Shown: positions 33,164 through 42,449 of the stretch, one piece after another
Numbering within the stretch: the first letter of the stretch is position 1
Layout of the letters: each line of letters begins with the position of its first letter
Source of the DNA: Alphaproteobacteria bacterium
GTDB taxonomy: Bacteria > Pseudomonadota > Alphaproteobacteria > Rhodospirillales > Casp-alpha2
DNA length: 51,311 nucleotides
Assembly: GCA_014382345.1 (NCBI GenBank)
Contig: JACNJX010000074.1
Location: 1 to 51,311 of the forward strand
Direction of reading: 5' to 3'
Program-made: the position numbers and the translations under genes
The notes under the pieces: generated by a model
Database searches by the model: none
Told to the model about the DNA's origin: nothing
The model's input: the letters and a program-made list of their open reading frames with translations, nothing else

Positions 33164-34882
33164 TCACCCCGCCGCTTTTTCCGGACCCATCCGTTCCAGC
33201 GCAATTTCCCGCATCCGGAACTTCTGAACCTTGCCGGTGACGGTGGTCGGGAATTCGGCGACGAACCAGATGTATCGCGGCACCTTGAAGTGCGCGAGCC
33301 CGTCGGTGCAAAAATCCCGGATGTCCTTTTCCGGAACCGTTACGCCTTCATGCAATTGAATCCAGGCCATAACCTCTTCACCCAGTTGTTCATCGGGAAT
33401 TCCGAACACGGCAGCCTGGGCGACCTTCGGATGCTCGAACAAGCGGGCTTCGATCTCGGCCGGGTAGATGTTCTCGCCACCACGGATGATCATGTCCTTC
33501 AGTCGCCCGGTGATGCGCACGTAGCCGTCCCCGTCCATAATCCCGAGATCACCGGAGTGAAGCCAACCGTCCCCGTCGATGGCCCCGGCGGTGGCCTCGG
33601 CGTCGCCGAAATAGCCTTTCATGACATGGTAACCGCGGAAGCAGACCTCGCCGGCTTCCCCCACCGGCAGGTTTTGGCCGTCGTCCGTGGCGACAATCTT
33701 GACCTCCTGATGGGGCAGGTTGCGGCCCACCGTCTGCGTCCGCCGTTCGATGGAATCGTCTCGGTGCGTGAGGTGAGTCAGCGGCGATGCTTCCGTCTGG
33801 CCATAGCCGATAAGGATTTCCCGGCAATGCATGTCATCCATGACCCTTCTCATCAGTGTCTCCGGGCACGGCGCGCCGGCCATGATGCCGGTGCGCAGGC
33901 TGCTCAGGTCGAAATCCCCGAATTCCGGAAGTTCCAGCTCGGCAATAAACATCGTCGGCACGCCATGAACCGCCGTGCAATGTTCCTCCTCGATGGCGCG
34001 AAGCGTCTCCCCAGCGTCGAAGTGTTCCGCCGGCACGACGATGCACGCGCCCGTGCTCAGGCACAGCAGATTTGCCAAGACCATGCCGAAGCAGTGATAA
34101 AACGGCACCGGCACGCACAGCCTGTCGTTTTCGGTAAACCCAAGCGCTTGGGCAGCAAACCAGGCGTTGTTGAGAAGATTGTGGTGGCTCAGCACCACGG
34201 CTTTCGGAAACCCGGTGGTGCCGGAGGTGTACTGGATGTTTATGGCGTCGTCACGGTCAAGCGCCGCCGTCCGGCGTTCTAACTCAGCGTCGTCGATCTC
34301 ATCACCAGCGTCCAGCACCTCTCTCCACAGGGTAAACCCGGGATGGGGCCGGGCCGTGTCCTCAGGCGATGCCGGGTCATACACGACAACCCGGCGGAGG
34401 TTCGGCAGATCACCGTTCGCAATCAACCGCTCGTCCGCCTTTAACTCGGGCACAAGCTTCGTGATCATGGCGACATAATCGCTTTTCCGGAAAGCCGGGA
34501 TCAGGAACAGGCCCTGGACTTCGGAGCGTTCCAGCGCATAGGACAACTCGCGGGGCCGGTAGGCGGGATTGATGTTAACCAACACCGCGCCGATGCGCGC
34601 CGTCGCCATCTGCACCAAAAGCCACTCAATGTTGTCGGTCGACCAAATGCCGATGCGGTCGCCCTTGCCGAACCCCAGCCCAAGCAGGCCACGGGCGAGA
34701 TCGTCGACAGCCTTTCGCAGTTCCCCATAGCTCAATCGCCGATCCTGATGCCGGCAAACGATAGCTTCGCGTTCGGAGAAACGAGCGGTTGCCTCCAAAA
34801 AATGTTCCGGGATGGTCGCCCCCAGCAGCGCCTCCATACCGCCTTCATGGTGGTAACTCAGTTTTTTCCCCGCCCCGCTCAC
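33164..34882 (-). CDS. AMP-forming acyl-CoA synthetase
   Basis: 572 aa, ANL superfamily. It activates a carboxylic acid to acyl-AMP and then acyl-CoA. Motifs in order: the P-loop-like YTSGTTGFPKAVVLSHHN, YGQTEASPLTHLT, SGDLGIMDGDGYVRITGRLKD and the C-terminal catalytic Lys region TVTGKVQKFRMRE. Medium/long-chain acid ligases have this layout; the precise acid is not deducible. The start is GTG 34882, overlapping the stop of the oxidoreductase beta subunit (GTGA). As the last gene of the amino-acid dehydrogenase/2-oxoacid oxidoreductase operon, it may activate the free acids of that pathway, or run the other way. Confidence 0.92.
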   Translation of the reverse strand: MSGAGKKLSYHHEGGMEALLGATIPEHFLEATARFSEREAIVCRHQDRRLSYGELRKAVDDLARGLLGLGFGKGDRIGIWSTDNIEWLLVQMATARIGAVLVNINPAYRPRELSYALERSEVQGLFLIPAFRKSDYVAMITKLVPELKADERLIANGDLPNLRRVVVYDPASPEDTARPHPGFTLWREVLDAGDEIDDAELERRTAALDRDDAINIQYTSGTTGFPKAVVLSHHNLLNNAWFAAQALGFTENDRLCVPVPFYHCFGMVLANLLCLSTGACIVVPAEHFDAGETLRAIEEEHCTAVHGVPTMFIAELELPEFGDFDLSSLRTGIMAGAPCPETLMRRVMDDMHCREILIGYGQTEASPLTHLTHRDDSIERRTQTVGRNLPHQEVKIVATDDGQNLPVGEAGEVCFRGYHVMKGYFGDAEATAGAIDGDGWLHSGDLGIMDGDGYVRITGRLKDMIIRGGENIYPAEIEARLFEHPKVAQAAVFGIPDEQLGEEVMAWIQLHEGVTVPEKDIRDFCTDGLAHFKVPRYIWFVAEFPTTVTGKVQKFRMREIALERMGPEKAAG

Positions 34883-35802
34883 GGGCTTTCTTCCAGCGGT
34901 GCCCAGTAGGCATCCACCTGCGCCTGGATGCCGGCCAACAGCACCTCATTGCGTTCGGGTTCGAAAAGATGCCGGAAACGTCCTTGAAGTTTGAGGTAGT
35001 CCTCCACAGGGGCACGCGGGTGCGGGGTGCGGGTATGGGTGACCTTGCCGTCGAGATATTCCTTCAGCGGCCAGACTCCCGTTTTGACCACCAGGTGGCC
35101 GATTTCGGCGGTCAATTGCGGATCGTAATCCCACCCCGTGGGGCATGGCGACAGTGCGATGACCAGCCGCGGGCCGGTCATCGTGGCAGCTTTTTCCACC
35201 TTGCGGGCGAGGTCGAGAGGCTCCGACCCGATCACCGTCGCCACATAGGCGGGTTCGTGCGCGGCCCAAATGGAAAACAGGTCCTTCTTGAATCCCGGAT
35301 AGCCGGACTCTCCCGTCGCCGTAGCGGTATGAGCACCGTGCGGCGTCGCACCCGAGGTCTGCTGCCCGGTATTGCCGTAACCTTCGTTGTCATAGCAGAC
35401 ATACAGAAAATCCAGCCCCCGTTCGATAGCCCCCGACGTTGCCGACAAGCCCATGCCGTAGGCCGCGCCGTCGCCGGTCAGCGTTACCACCTGAAGGTCC
35501 TCGTCGTCGCCGATGCGGCCTTTGTCCTTGAGGATGTCCAGCGCGTCGCGAACGCCCTGGGCGCCGGCCGGGGCCGACGCCATGGAGGTATAGAGCCACG
35601 ATCCGCGGAACGGGGTAAACGGATAAATGGACAACAGGCTCATGCATCCGGCGGCATTGACGAACACCGTGTTCTTGCCCAGGACATCATAGATTTCATG
35701 GACCGCCTCCAGACCGCCGCACCCGGCGCACATCGCGGTTCCTGCCCCGAGAAGGTGGGCGGACGGCATGTCCCGCATGGCCTTGAAGCGTGTTTCGCTC
35801 AT
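34879..35802 (-). CDS. 2-oxoacid:ferredoxin oxidoreductase, beta subunit
   Basis: 307 aa, the TPP-binding subunit of the pyruvate/2-oxoacid:ferredoxin oxidoreductase family. Cysteines for a [4Fe-4S] cluster are seen in TAMCAGCGGLEAV (CxxC), NAAGCMSLL and SPCPTGWDYDP. The TPP/Mg2+ region is LTGDGAAYGMGLSATSGAIE with YVCYDNEGYGNTGQQ. It works with the alpha and gamma-delta subunits encoded just upstream to turn a 2-oxoacid and CoA into acyl-CoA, CO2 and reduced ferredoxin. Four-base overlaps with both neighbours indicate strong coupling. Confidence 0.93.
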   Translation of the reverse strand: MSETRFKAMRDMPSAHLLGAGTAMCAGCGGLEAVHEIYDVLGKNTVFVNAAGCMSLLSIYPFTPFRGSWLYTSMASAPAGAQGVRDALDILKDKGRIGDDEDLQVVTLTGDGAAYGMGLSATSGAIERGLDFLYVCYDNEGYGNTGQQTSGATPHGAHTATATGESGYPGFKKDLFSIWAAHEPAYVATVIGSEPLDLARKVEKAATMTGPRLVIALSPCPTGWDYDPQLTAEIGHLVVKTGVWPLKEYLDGKVTHTRTPHPRAPVEDYLKLQGRFRHLFEPERNEVLLAGIQAQVDAYWAPLEESP

Positions 35803-37070
35803 GATGCGACCTCCTCTGCCTCTTCCTTCAGGCGTTCCGCGCCTTCAACCGCCGCGATGGCCTGGAATTTCCGCATCTGGCGCAGTTCGCTCTGGCTGTA
35901 GAGCATCCGGGGCGGCGGCACGTCACCGGTTTCTCCGGCCTTGGCGGCAATCGCCGCCATTTCCAGGAATTCGCCTTCGCTTATGTCGCGCCCGCCCAGT
36001 CCGCCGATGAAGCTGACCAGCGCCGGCGGGTTGTCGGTACCGTAAAGGGCCGAGGCGACTTCGGTGTGCAGGATACCGCCCTTGCCCATGGACAAATTCT
36101 GATCGATGACGGCGACTCCCCGGACCCCGGCCAGAGCCTTTCGCAATGCCGCTTCGGGGAACGGCCTGAGCAGCCGCGGACGGACCAGCCCGACCGGCGT
36201 GCCTGTCAGGCGCAGGGCATCTACGGCGGCCTTCGCCTTGGTGGAATACGAGCCGATCATCAGGAAAGCGGTTTGGGCGTCGTCCATGCGGTAACATTCG
36301 ACGGCGTCATAGCGGCGTCTGAAGTCGTTCTCAAAGGCCGCCGCCGCCGTATCAAAGGCATCCAGGGCGGTTTCGGCGGCCCGTTGCATTTCGTAACGGA
36401 AGTAGGAATAGGACGTGCCGCCGAGCACGGCGACGGCCTCGCTGACCGGGTGTCCGCTACGGAAGGCCAGTGCGCCGGCATCGTAAGTGGGCAGGAAACG
36501 GGCCGCCGCGTCGGCGTCGGGCAATTGCACGGGCTCCCGGGTGAAGGACAGGAGGAAGCCGTCGAAATTGACGATCACCGGCAACCGCACGCCTTCATCT
36601 TCCGCCAGCCGGTAGGCCAGAAGAACGCCGTCCACAACCTCCTGGCAGGTCGCGCAGTGCAGTTGCAGGAAACCGCTGTCTCGGGCGGCAAGAATATCGT
36701 TGTGGTCGGCTTCAAGTGTTATCGGCGTGGCCAGCCCGCGCGATACGTTGACGAGCACAAAGGGCGCGCGCCAGCCGGCGACGGTGTAGAGCATTTCCAT
36801 GCCGTACAACAATCCCTGGCTGGAGGTCGCGGTGAAAGTGCGGACCCCTGTCGCCGCCGCCGCGCCGGCGGCCGTCAGCATGGAATGTTCGGACTCGAGC
36901 AATACCATTTTGGCGTCCATTTCGCCGGCCTCGGTCCAACGGCCCAGGGTCTCGATGATTTCTGTCTGCGGCGTAATGGGAAACACCGGCAGATATTCCA
37001 CGCCCGCCAGGCGGGCGCCCCAGGCGGCGGCTGCGTTGCCGGTCAGCAGTTTGCGGGTCAGGGTGGTCAT
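35799..37070 (-). CDS. 2-oxoacid:ferredoxin oxidoreductase, alpha subunit
   Basis: 423 aa. It includes the pyrimidine-binding and transketolase-C-like domains: TGNAAAAWGARLAGVEYLPVFP, PITPQTEIIE, ESEHSMLTAAGAAAATGVRT, SSQGLLYGMEMLY, and the C-terminal half with GLVRPRLLRPFPEAAL and VIDQNLSMGKGG. ATG 37070 follows AAGGAGCCC; the longer frame upstream lies in the gamma-delta gene. It forms the complex with the beta and gamma-delta subunits. The sequence looks like the pyruvate/2-ketoisovalerate group rather than indolepyruvate, but the substrate cannot be settled by eye. Confidence 0.93.
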   Translation of the reverse strand: MTTLTRKLLTGNAAAAWGARLAGVEYLPVFPITPQTEIIETLGRWTEAGEMDAKMVLLESEHSMLTAAGAAAATGVRTFTATSSQGLLYGMEMLYTVAGWRAPFVLVNVSRGLATPITLEADHNDILAARDSGFLQLHCATCQEVVDGVLLAYRLAEDEGVRLPVIVNFDGFLLSFTREPVQLPDADAAARFLPTYDAGALAFRSGHPVSEAVAVLGGTSYSYFRYEMQRAAETALDAFDTAAAAFENDFRRRYDAVECYRMDDAQTAFLMIGSYSTKAKAAVDALRLTGTPVGLVRPRLLRPFPEAALRKALAGVRGVAVIDQNLSMGKGGILHTEVASALYGTDNPPALVSFIGGLGGRDISEGEFLEMAAIAAKAGETGDVPPPRMLYSQSELRQMRKFQAIAAVEGAERLKEEAEEVAS

Positions 37071-38008
37071 GGGGGGGCTCCTTCCGCGGCCTCGATTTCC
37101 CCCTGGGCCTGTCCTTCCGGCACGGCCGTTAGGGCATGTGGCGGGCACTGGACGACACAGATCATGCAGCCCTTGCAATGGTCGTAATCGATCTCCGGGT
37201 ATCCGTCCGCATCGGCCGAAATCACGCCGTCGGGGCACAGCGAACCGCACACCCAGACGCATTTCTTGCACAAATCCGGCTCCAGAACCGGGCGCATGGT
37301 CCGCCACAAGCCGGTTCGCACCTGAACGCTGGTGGCGGTGGCGTAAATGGAAGGCGACGCCACGTCTGCTGGATCCAGCGGCAGGTCGACCCAGTCCGGC
37401 GGAGACGGTTCGGCGGGCGGCATGTTCGGAACGTCGATGATGATGCCTTCGTCATCGGCGACGGTGTCATAGGCTTCTCTGGCGCGTCCCAGGTTTTTTG
37501 AGATCACGGTTTTCCCGTGCTCTTCAAGTTCCTGGGTGAGGGCTTCTTCCAGACGGGCTTTCGACACCACGCCGACGAGCCTGGCTGCCGCGCCGGCGCA
37601 CACTGCTCCGACATAGGGCCGCTCCGATGTTTCCTCGTCGACAAAAGATTTCAGGGTGAGGATGCGGGCCTCCGTCTTCAGCCGATCCCGCCATATTTCC
37701 GGGTCTTCGCCGCCAATGACAAGAAGGACCGTTTTTGCATCCACGCCGTCCATGACGCCAGCCGCGGAAACACCCATCAGGGTGTCGTCGGCAACGATGA
37801 CCAGACCGGGCCGGTCGATGACGCCGCGCTCGTAGATGGGGGCCTTGTCGGCGCGCACATAGGCGAAGATTGGCGCTCCCCGTCGCTCCGCGCCGTACCG
37901 CGGCGCATCCTGAACCTCGAAACCTTCCAGAAAAAAAGCCGTCCCGAGGATACGGCTGGCCGTTTTCATGCCCTGTCCGCCGCGTCCGTGGAATCGAATT
38001 CGGAACAT
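37067..38008 (-). CDS. 2-oxoacid:ferredoxin oxidoreductase, fused gamma and ferredoxin (delta) subunit
   Basis: 313 aa fusion. Residues 1-180 are the gamma domain (FHGRGGQGMKTASRILGTAFF, DAPRYGAERRGAPIFAYVR). The C-terminal part is a two-cluster ferredoxin domain. The second motif CKGCMICVVQCP is canonical CxxCxxCxxxCP. The first, CKKCVWVCGSLCP, has three rather than two residues between the second and third Cys. The start ATG 38006-38008 has a strong AAGGAGGAGG site. Four-base overlap with the alpha gene; 31 bases after the amino-acid dehydrogenase gene. It passes electrons from the TPP site to external ferredoxin. Confidence 0.92.
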   Translation of the reverse strand: MFRIRFHGRGGQGMKTASRILGTAFFLEGFEVQDAPRYGAERRGAPIFAYVRADKAPIYERGVIDRPGLVIVADDTLMGVSAAGVMDGVDAKTVLLVIGGEDPEIWRDRLKTEARILTLKSFVDEETSERPYVGAVCAGAAARLVGVVSKARLEEALTQELEEHGKTVISKNLGRAREAYDTVADDEGIIIDVPNMPPAEPSPPDWVDLPLDPADVASPSIYATATSVQVRTGLWRTMRPVLEPDLCKKCVWVCGSLCPDGVISADADGYPEIDYDHCKGCMICVVQCPPHALTAVPEGQAQGEIEAAEGAPP

Positions 38009-38039
38009 GCCTCCTCCTTTTCCGGCTCGATACACCCGA

Positions 38040-39152
38040 TCAGAACAGCGCCCAGCGGCGGAAGGTCATGGCCTTTTTGACCCGCTCCGTGGCCATGGCC
38101 ACGGCCGCCTCGCGAATCAGCAGCTTGCGGTTTCTGGCGGTTTCCAAGACCTCCCGGGTGTTGGCCCGGATCTTTTCCCCGATCGCCTCGAACGCCGCCG
38201 TTTCGCTGGCGCCGGCATACTCCATGGCGGCGCAGATCACGCCGCCCGCGTTGGCGATGAAGTCGGGGATATTGATGACGCCGCGTTCCTGAAGCCTGCG
38301 TTCGGCGCCGATGGTCGCGGGAATATTGGCGCCCTGCAGGATCAGCTTGGCTTTAACATCGTCCACATTGTCCTCGTGGATGACATCCGGGCGCGCCGCC
38401 GGCACCAGGACGTCGCAATCGACGGTAATCACACCGTCCCGGTCCGCGGTCTTGCCGCCGTTGAAATCAACGACGCTCTTGCCGTTCGCCTTCAACGTCG
38501 CCAGCGCGTCGATGTCCAGACCGTCCGGATGGTGCACCATGCCCTTGGAATCGGCGGCGGCGACCAGAACACATCCCCGTTCCTTGAGAAACCGGGCGGC
38601 GTGAATGCCGACGGAACCGAACCCCTGAACCGCGACACGCGAGCCCGACAGTACCAGCCCACCGAAGTCTGCGGCGACATCCGCCGCCGCGGCCAGCCCG
38701 TAGCCGGTGGCGCCCAATTCATCCAGGGGGATACCGCCGATCTCGCGCGGCAGTCCGACGGCGCGGCCGATTTCGTCATGCACCCAGGCCATGCATTCCT
38801 CGTCGGTGCCCATATCGGGACCGAAGATATACATGTCTTCGCTGCGAAGGGCGTAGGCCATGGCGCGGATCAGTTTTTCCTTGTCCGCCTTCGGCATGGC
38901 GGGGTCGCCGACCATGACCGATTTGCCGCCGCCGTGTTTAAGGCCCGCCGCCGCATTCTTCAGCGTCATGGCGCGGGCCAGACGGAAACATTCCTCGGTG
39001 GTGACGTCGGGGGCCATGCGAAGTCCGCCGATGGACGGCCCGATGGCGACGTTATCGACGACCAGAACGGCTTTCAGGCCGATCACCGGGTCATGGACGT
39101 GAATGATTTTTGCGGGGCCCAGTTCGTCACAGAATTCGAATCCGGTATCCAT
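38040..39152 (-). CDS. Glu/Leu/Phe/Val-type amino-acid dehydrogenase
   Basis: 370 aa, NAD(P)-dependent oxidative deaminase of the ELFV family. The catalytic region is MTLKNAAAGLKHGGGKSVMVG (active-site Lys residues), followed by IFGPDMGTDEECMAW. The nucleotide-binding motif is VAVQGFGSVGIHAARFL. The length fits leucine/valine/phenylalanine dehydrogenases (about 350-370 aa) better than hexameric glutamate dehydrogenases (about 420-450). It probably turns a hydrophobic amino acid into its 2-oxoacid, which the oxidoreductase encoded downstream would convert to acyl-CoA. First gene of the operon; divergent from alanine dehydrogenase. Confidence 0.9.
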   Translation of the reverse strand: MDTGFEFCDELGPAKIIHVHDPVIGLKAVLVVDNVAIGPSIGGLRMAPDVTTEECFRLARAMTLKNAAAGLKHGGGKSVMVGDPAMPKADKEKLIRAMAYALRSEDMYIFGPDMGTDEECMAWVHDEIGRAVGLPREIGGIPLDELGATGYGLAAAADVAADFGGLVLSGSRVAVQGFGSVGIHAARFLKERGCVLVAAADSKGMVHHPDGLDIDALATLKANGKSVVDFNGGKTADRDGVITVDCDVLVPAARPDVIHEDNVDDVKAKLILQGANIPATIGAERRLQERGVINIPDFIANAGGVICAAMEYAGASETAAFEAIGEKIRANTREVLETARNRKLLIREAAVAMATERVKKAMTFRRWALF

Positions 39153-39372
39153 GTGCCGTCTCCTTTGACAAGGGCGCGGCCTCCCGCCGTGACGCCGGAA
39201 ACCACGGATGATGACGGTCTATCTTCGTCTGGGGATTCTCGCAAATTTTCGGGGTTGGCGCCTTGAGGCGGGTCAATTTCTTGCGCCACCGGCGGAACAT
39301 TGACTGTAATCAAGGGCAATCGGCGCCGTTTCTGGAATGATACGTAGCGGCCAGTCCAAAAGGAGAGCCGTT

Positions 39373-40491
<1,119 letters not shown>

Positions 40492-40580
40492 TTTCGAACA
40501 GGGGATTGAGCCTCGTCAAGGCGCGGAAGGCCTAATTTTGCTAGGTTGAGAATGGGCCAATCCGTTGGGAGGGCATTGCT

Positions 40581-41030
40581 ATGAAAGCGAAAACCACATG
40601 GATCGTTGTCGCCGACGAAAAGGCTGTCCGGGTTTTTCAGACCATCGGTTTCGGTAAGGGTTTCGATGAGAGGAAAGGCAGCTACCCCGCGGCCGAACCT
40701 GTTCCCGACCGGGAGTTGGTTAGCGACAAACCCGGCCGGGCTTTCGATTCCAGAGGATTCGGTCGGCACGCCATGGAATTCCGGACATCCCCGAAACGGA
40801 CGGAAGAGAAGAAATTCGCCCGCAAGATTGCCGAATGGCTGATTGACGAGGACCGGCGCCATCATTTCGACCGTCTGGCGATCATCGCACCGCCGAAATT
40901 GCTGGGCGACCTGCGCCGGGAAATCCCGGGCGGGCTCAACTCGAAGGTATTTCGGGAGGTGGCAAAGGACTTCGTCAACGAATCCTCGGCAAAAATCGCC
41001 AAGCATTTTGACCAACTCGGACTGGTTTGA
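40581..41030 (+). CDS. Host-attachment (AtsE/PF10116-like) family protein
   Basis: 149 aa. It opens TTWIVVADEKAVRVFQTIG and has FARKIAEWLIDEDRRHHFDRLAIIAPPKLLGDLRREI, the layout of proteins annotated as required for attachment to host cells (first noted in Agrobacterium). The fold resembles the eRF1 middle domain. The family is widespread in free-living proteobacteria, so host attachment need not be its real function. No signal or membrane segment is seen. It precedes the potassium-channel-like gene by about 80 bases on the same strand. Confidence 0.85.
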   Translation: MKAKTTWIVVADEKAVRVFQTIGFGKGFDERKGSYPAAEPVPDRELVSDKPGRAFDSRGFGRHAMEFRTSPKRTEEKKFARKIAEWLIDEDRRHHFDRLAIIAPPKLLGDLRREIPGGLNSKVFREVAKDFVNESSAKIAKHFDQLGLV

Positions 41031-41111
41031 GGGTGACCTGAAGCGGTTGTCCGGTTACGGTCCGTGCAGCGTTGGAGTTGTGCGCCTCTAAAACGGGTGG
41101 AAACAGCAGCC

Positions 41112-41894
41112 ATGCCCAGGAATACGAAAAGCAGCCTTCGCACCGGGCTCAGGAGTCTTTACGACGGAAGAAGCCTGCGGGCGAAGCGCTTCCGCTACGG
41201 CCTCTTGGTGCTGGATTTGATCGTCATCGGCTATTTCGTCGCCGTATCCATGATCGAGACGCAACCCTGGCTGGTGATCGTCGATTTTTTCATCGCGGCC
41301 ATTATGCTGGCCGATTTCCTGGCCCGTCTTTGGGTGGCGAAGCGGAAGCTGCGCTACCTGCTGCAACCGGTGACGATGGCTGACATCGTGGTCATCGTTA
41401 CCCTGCTGCTGCCCGTGGTTACCGAGAATTTCGCCTTCCTCAGGGTGATGCGGGCGCTCAGGCTTGTCCGATCCTATCACATGGTCCATGACCTTCGCGG
41501 ACGCTACCGTTTCTTCGCACGCAACGAGGAAATCATCCATGGCGTCCTCAATCTGGCGGTTTTCATCTTTTTCGTCACGGCCCTGGTCTATGTGCTGCAG
41601 GTGCGTATCAATCCGGAGATCAGGAATTACGTCGACGCGCTCTATTTCACCGTGACCACGCTCACCACCACCGGTTTCGGCGACATAACCCTCGCTGGTT
41701 CTACCGGGAGACTGCTGTCCGTGATCATCATGATTTTCGGAGTGGCGCTTTTTCTCAGGCTCGTTCAGGCCATTTTCCGGACGCACAAGGAAGATCACAG
41801 ATGTTCCAACTGTGGGCTCAGCCGTCACGACCCTGACGCCATTCACTGCAAACACTGCGGCGAGATGCTGGAAATCGAGGCCCGGGGAACGTGA
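41112..41894 (+). CDS. Voltage-gated potassium-channel-like protein with C-terminal zinc ribbon
   Basis: 260 aa, six hydrophobic segments. The S4-like helix FLRVMRALRLVRSY has Arg at every third position, as in voltage sensors. The pore loop TVTTLTTTGFGDITL contains the K+ filter form TTGFGD. After the last helix (IIMIFGVALFLRLVQAIF) a soluble tail has CSNCGLSRHDPDAIHCKHCG, two CxxC pairs forming a zinc ribbon. The start ATG 41112 is the first with sensible spacing; a longer frame from 41064 lacks support. A small K+ channel is expected in the inner membrane. The zinc ribbon may be a redox or metal sensor or an assembly domain (inference). Confidence 0.88.
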   Translation: MPRNTKSSLRTGLRSLYDGRSLRAKRFRYGLLVLDLIVIGYFVAVSMIETQPWLVIVDFFIAAIMLADFLARLWVAKRKLRYLLQPVTMADIVVIVTLLLPVVTENFAFLRVMRALRLVRSYHMVHDLRGRYRFFARNEEIIHGVLNLAVFIFFVTALVYVLQVRINPEIRNYVDALYFTVTTLTTTGFGDITLAGSTGRLLSVIIMIFGVALFLRLVQAIFRTHKEDHRCSNCGLSRHDPDAIHCKHCGEMLEIEARGT

Positions 41895-41981
41895 GGCCGG
41901 CCCTGCTCAATCACCGCCCGGCGCTTCGAAGTCGGATGCCGCCAGCAGCCCTAAGACACCCACCAATGAAGGAACGCCAAG

Positions 41982-42371
41982 ATGCTGAAAGTCCATGTCC
42001 TCGACGAGCTTTATTCTCATTCGAGCAACGTCGCCCACGGGGTCGAAGTGCCCGCCGGTGCGCGCCTGATGTTTACCAACGGCCAAGTCGGCACCAAGCC
42101 CGACGGCGTTACGCCAGAAGCGACGGCGGATCAGGCGGAGGTTATCTTCGGGAGACTCAAGGCGGTTCTTAAGGCAGCGTACATGACGCTCGGTGATGTC
42201 GTGCGCTTCGACGTTTATCTGACAGATCAGGCGGATGTGAAAACCTTTGTCGAGGTGCGTGACCATTTCATGGGTGATCACAAGCCGGGCGCTACCCTTC
42301 TTATCGTCAAAGGGCTCGCCCGACCGGAACTGAAGATCGAGGTCGAGGCGGTGGCCGCGAAGGTGGACTGA
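41982..42371 (+). CDS. RidA (YjgF/YER057c/UK114) family protein
   Basis: 129 aa. It resembles reactive enamine/imine deaminases that protect PLP enzymes. Segments RLMFTNGQVGTKPDGVTPEA, YMTLGDVVRFDVYLTDQADV and PGATLLIVKGLARPELKIEVEAVA are typical. The Arg of RidA's substrate site (before P-E-L-K-I-E-V-E) is present in LARPELKIE. The start follows AAGGAACGCCAAG. Placement after the channel gene is probably incidental. Confidence 0.92.
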   Translation: MLKVHVLDELYSHSSNVAHGVEVPAGARLMFTNGQVGTKPDGVTPEATADQAEVIFGRLKAVLKAAYMTLGDVVRFDVYLTDQADVKTFVEVRDHFMGDHKPGATLLIVKGLARPELKIEVEAVAAKVD

Positions 42372-42425
42372 TAAGATTACCCGCAACGGGTTAGTGTGAA
42401 GGCCTCTCTCAGAAAGATATAGAGC

Positions 42426-42444
42426 CCCCTCATGAGGGGATTTT
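42426..42444 (+). terminator. Candidate terminator between ridA and wecC
   Basis: A perfect palindrome CCCCTCATGAGGGG (42426-42439) is followed by ATTTT. It lies between convergent ridA and wecC. The stem is only 5 bp and the U-run short. Confidence 0.4.
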
Positions 42445-42449
42445 CGCCC

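Noticed and set aside
37968-39266. 432-codon plus-strand frame opposite the amino-acid dehydrogenase
   Set aside because: Shadow of a gene with full family motifs; no domain recognised and no ribosome site.
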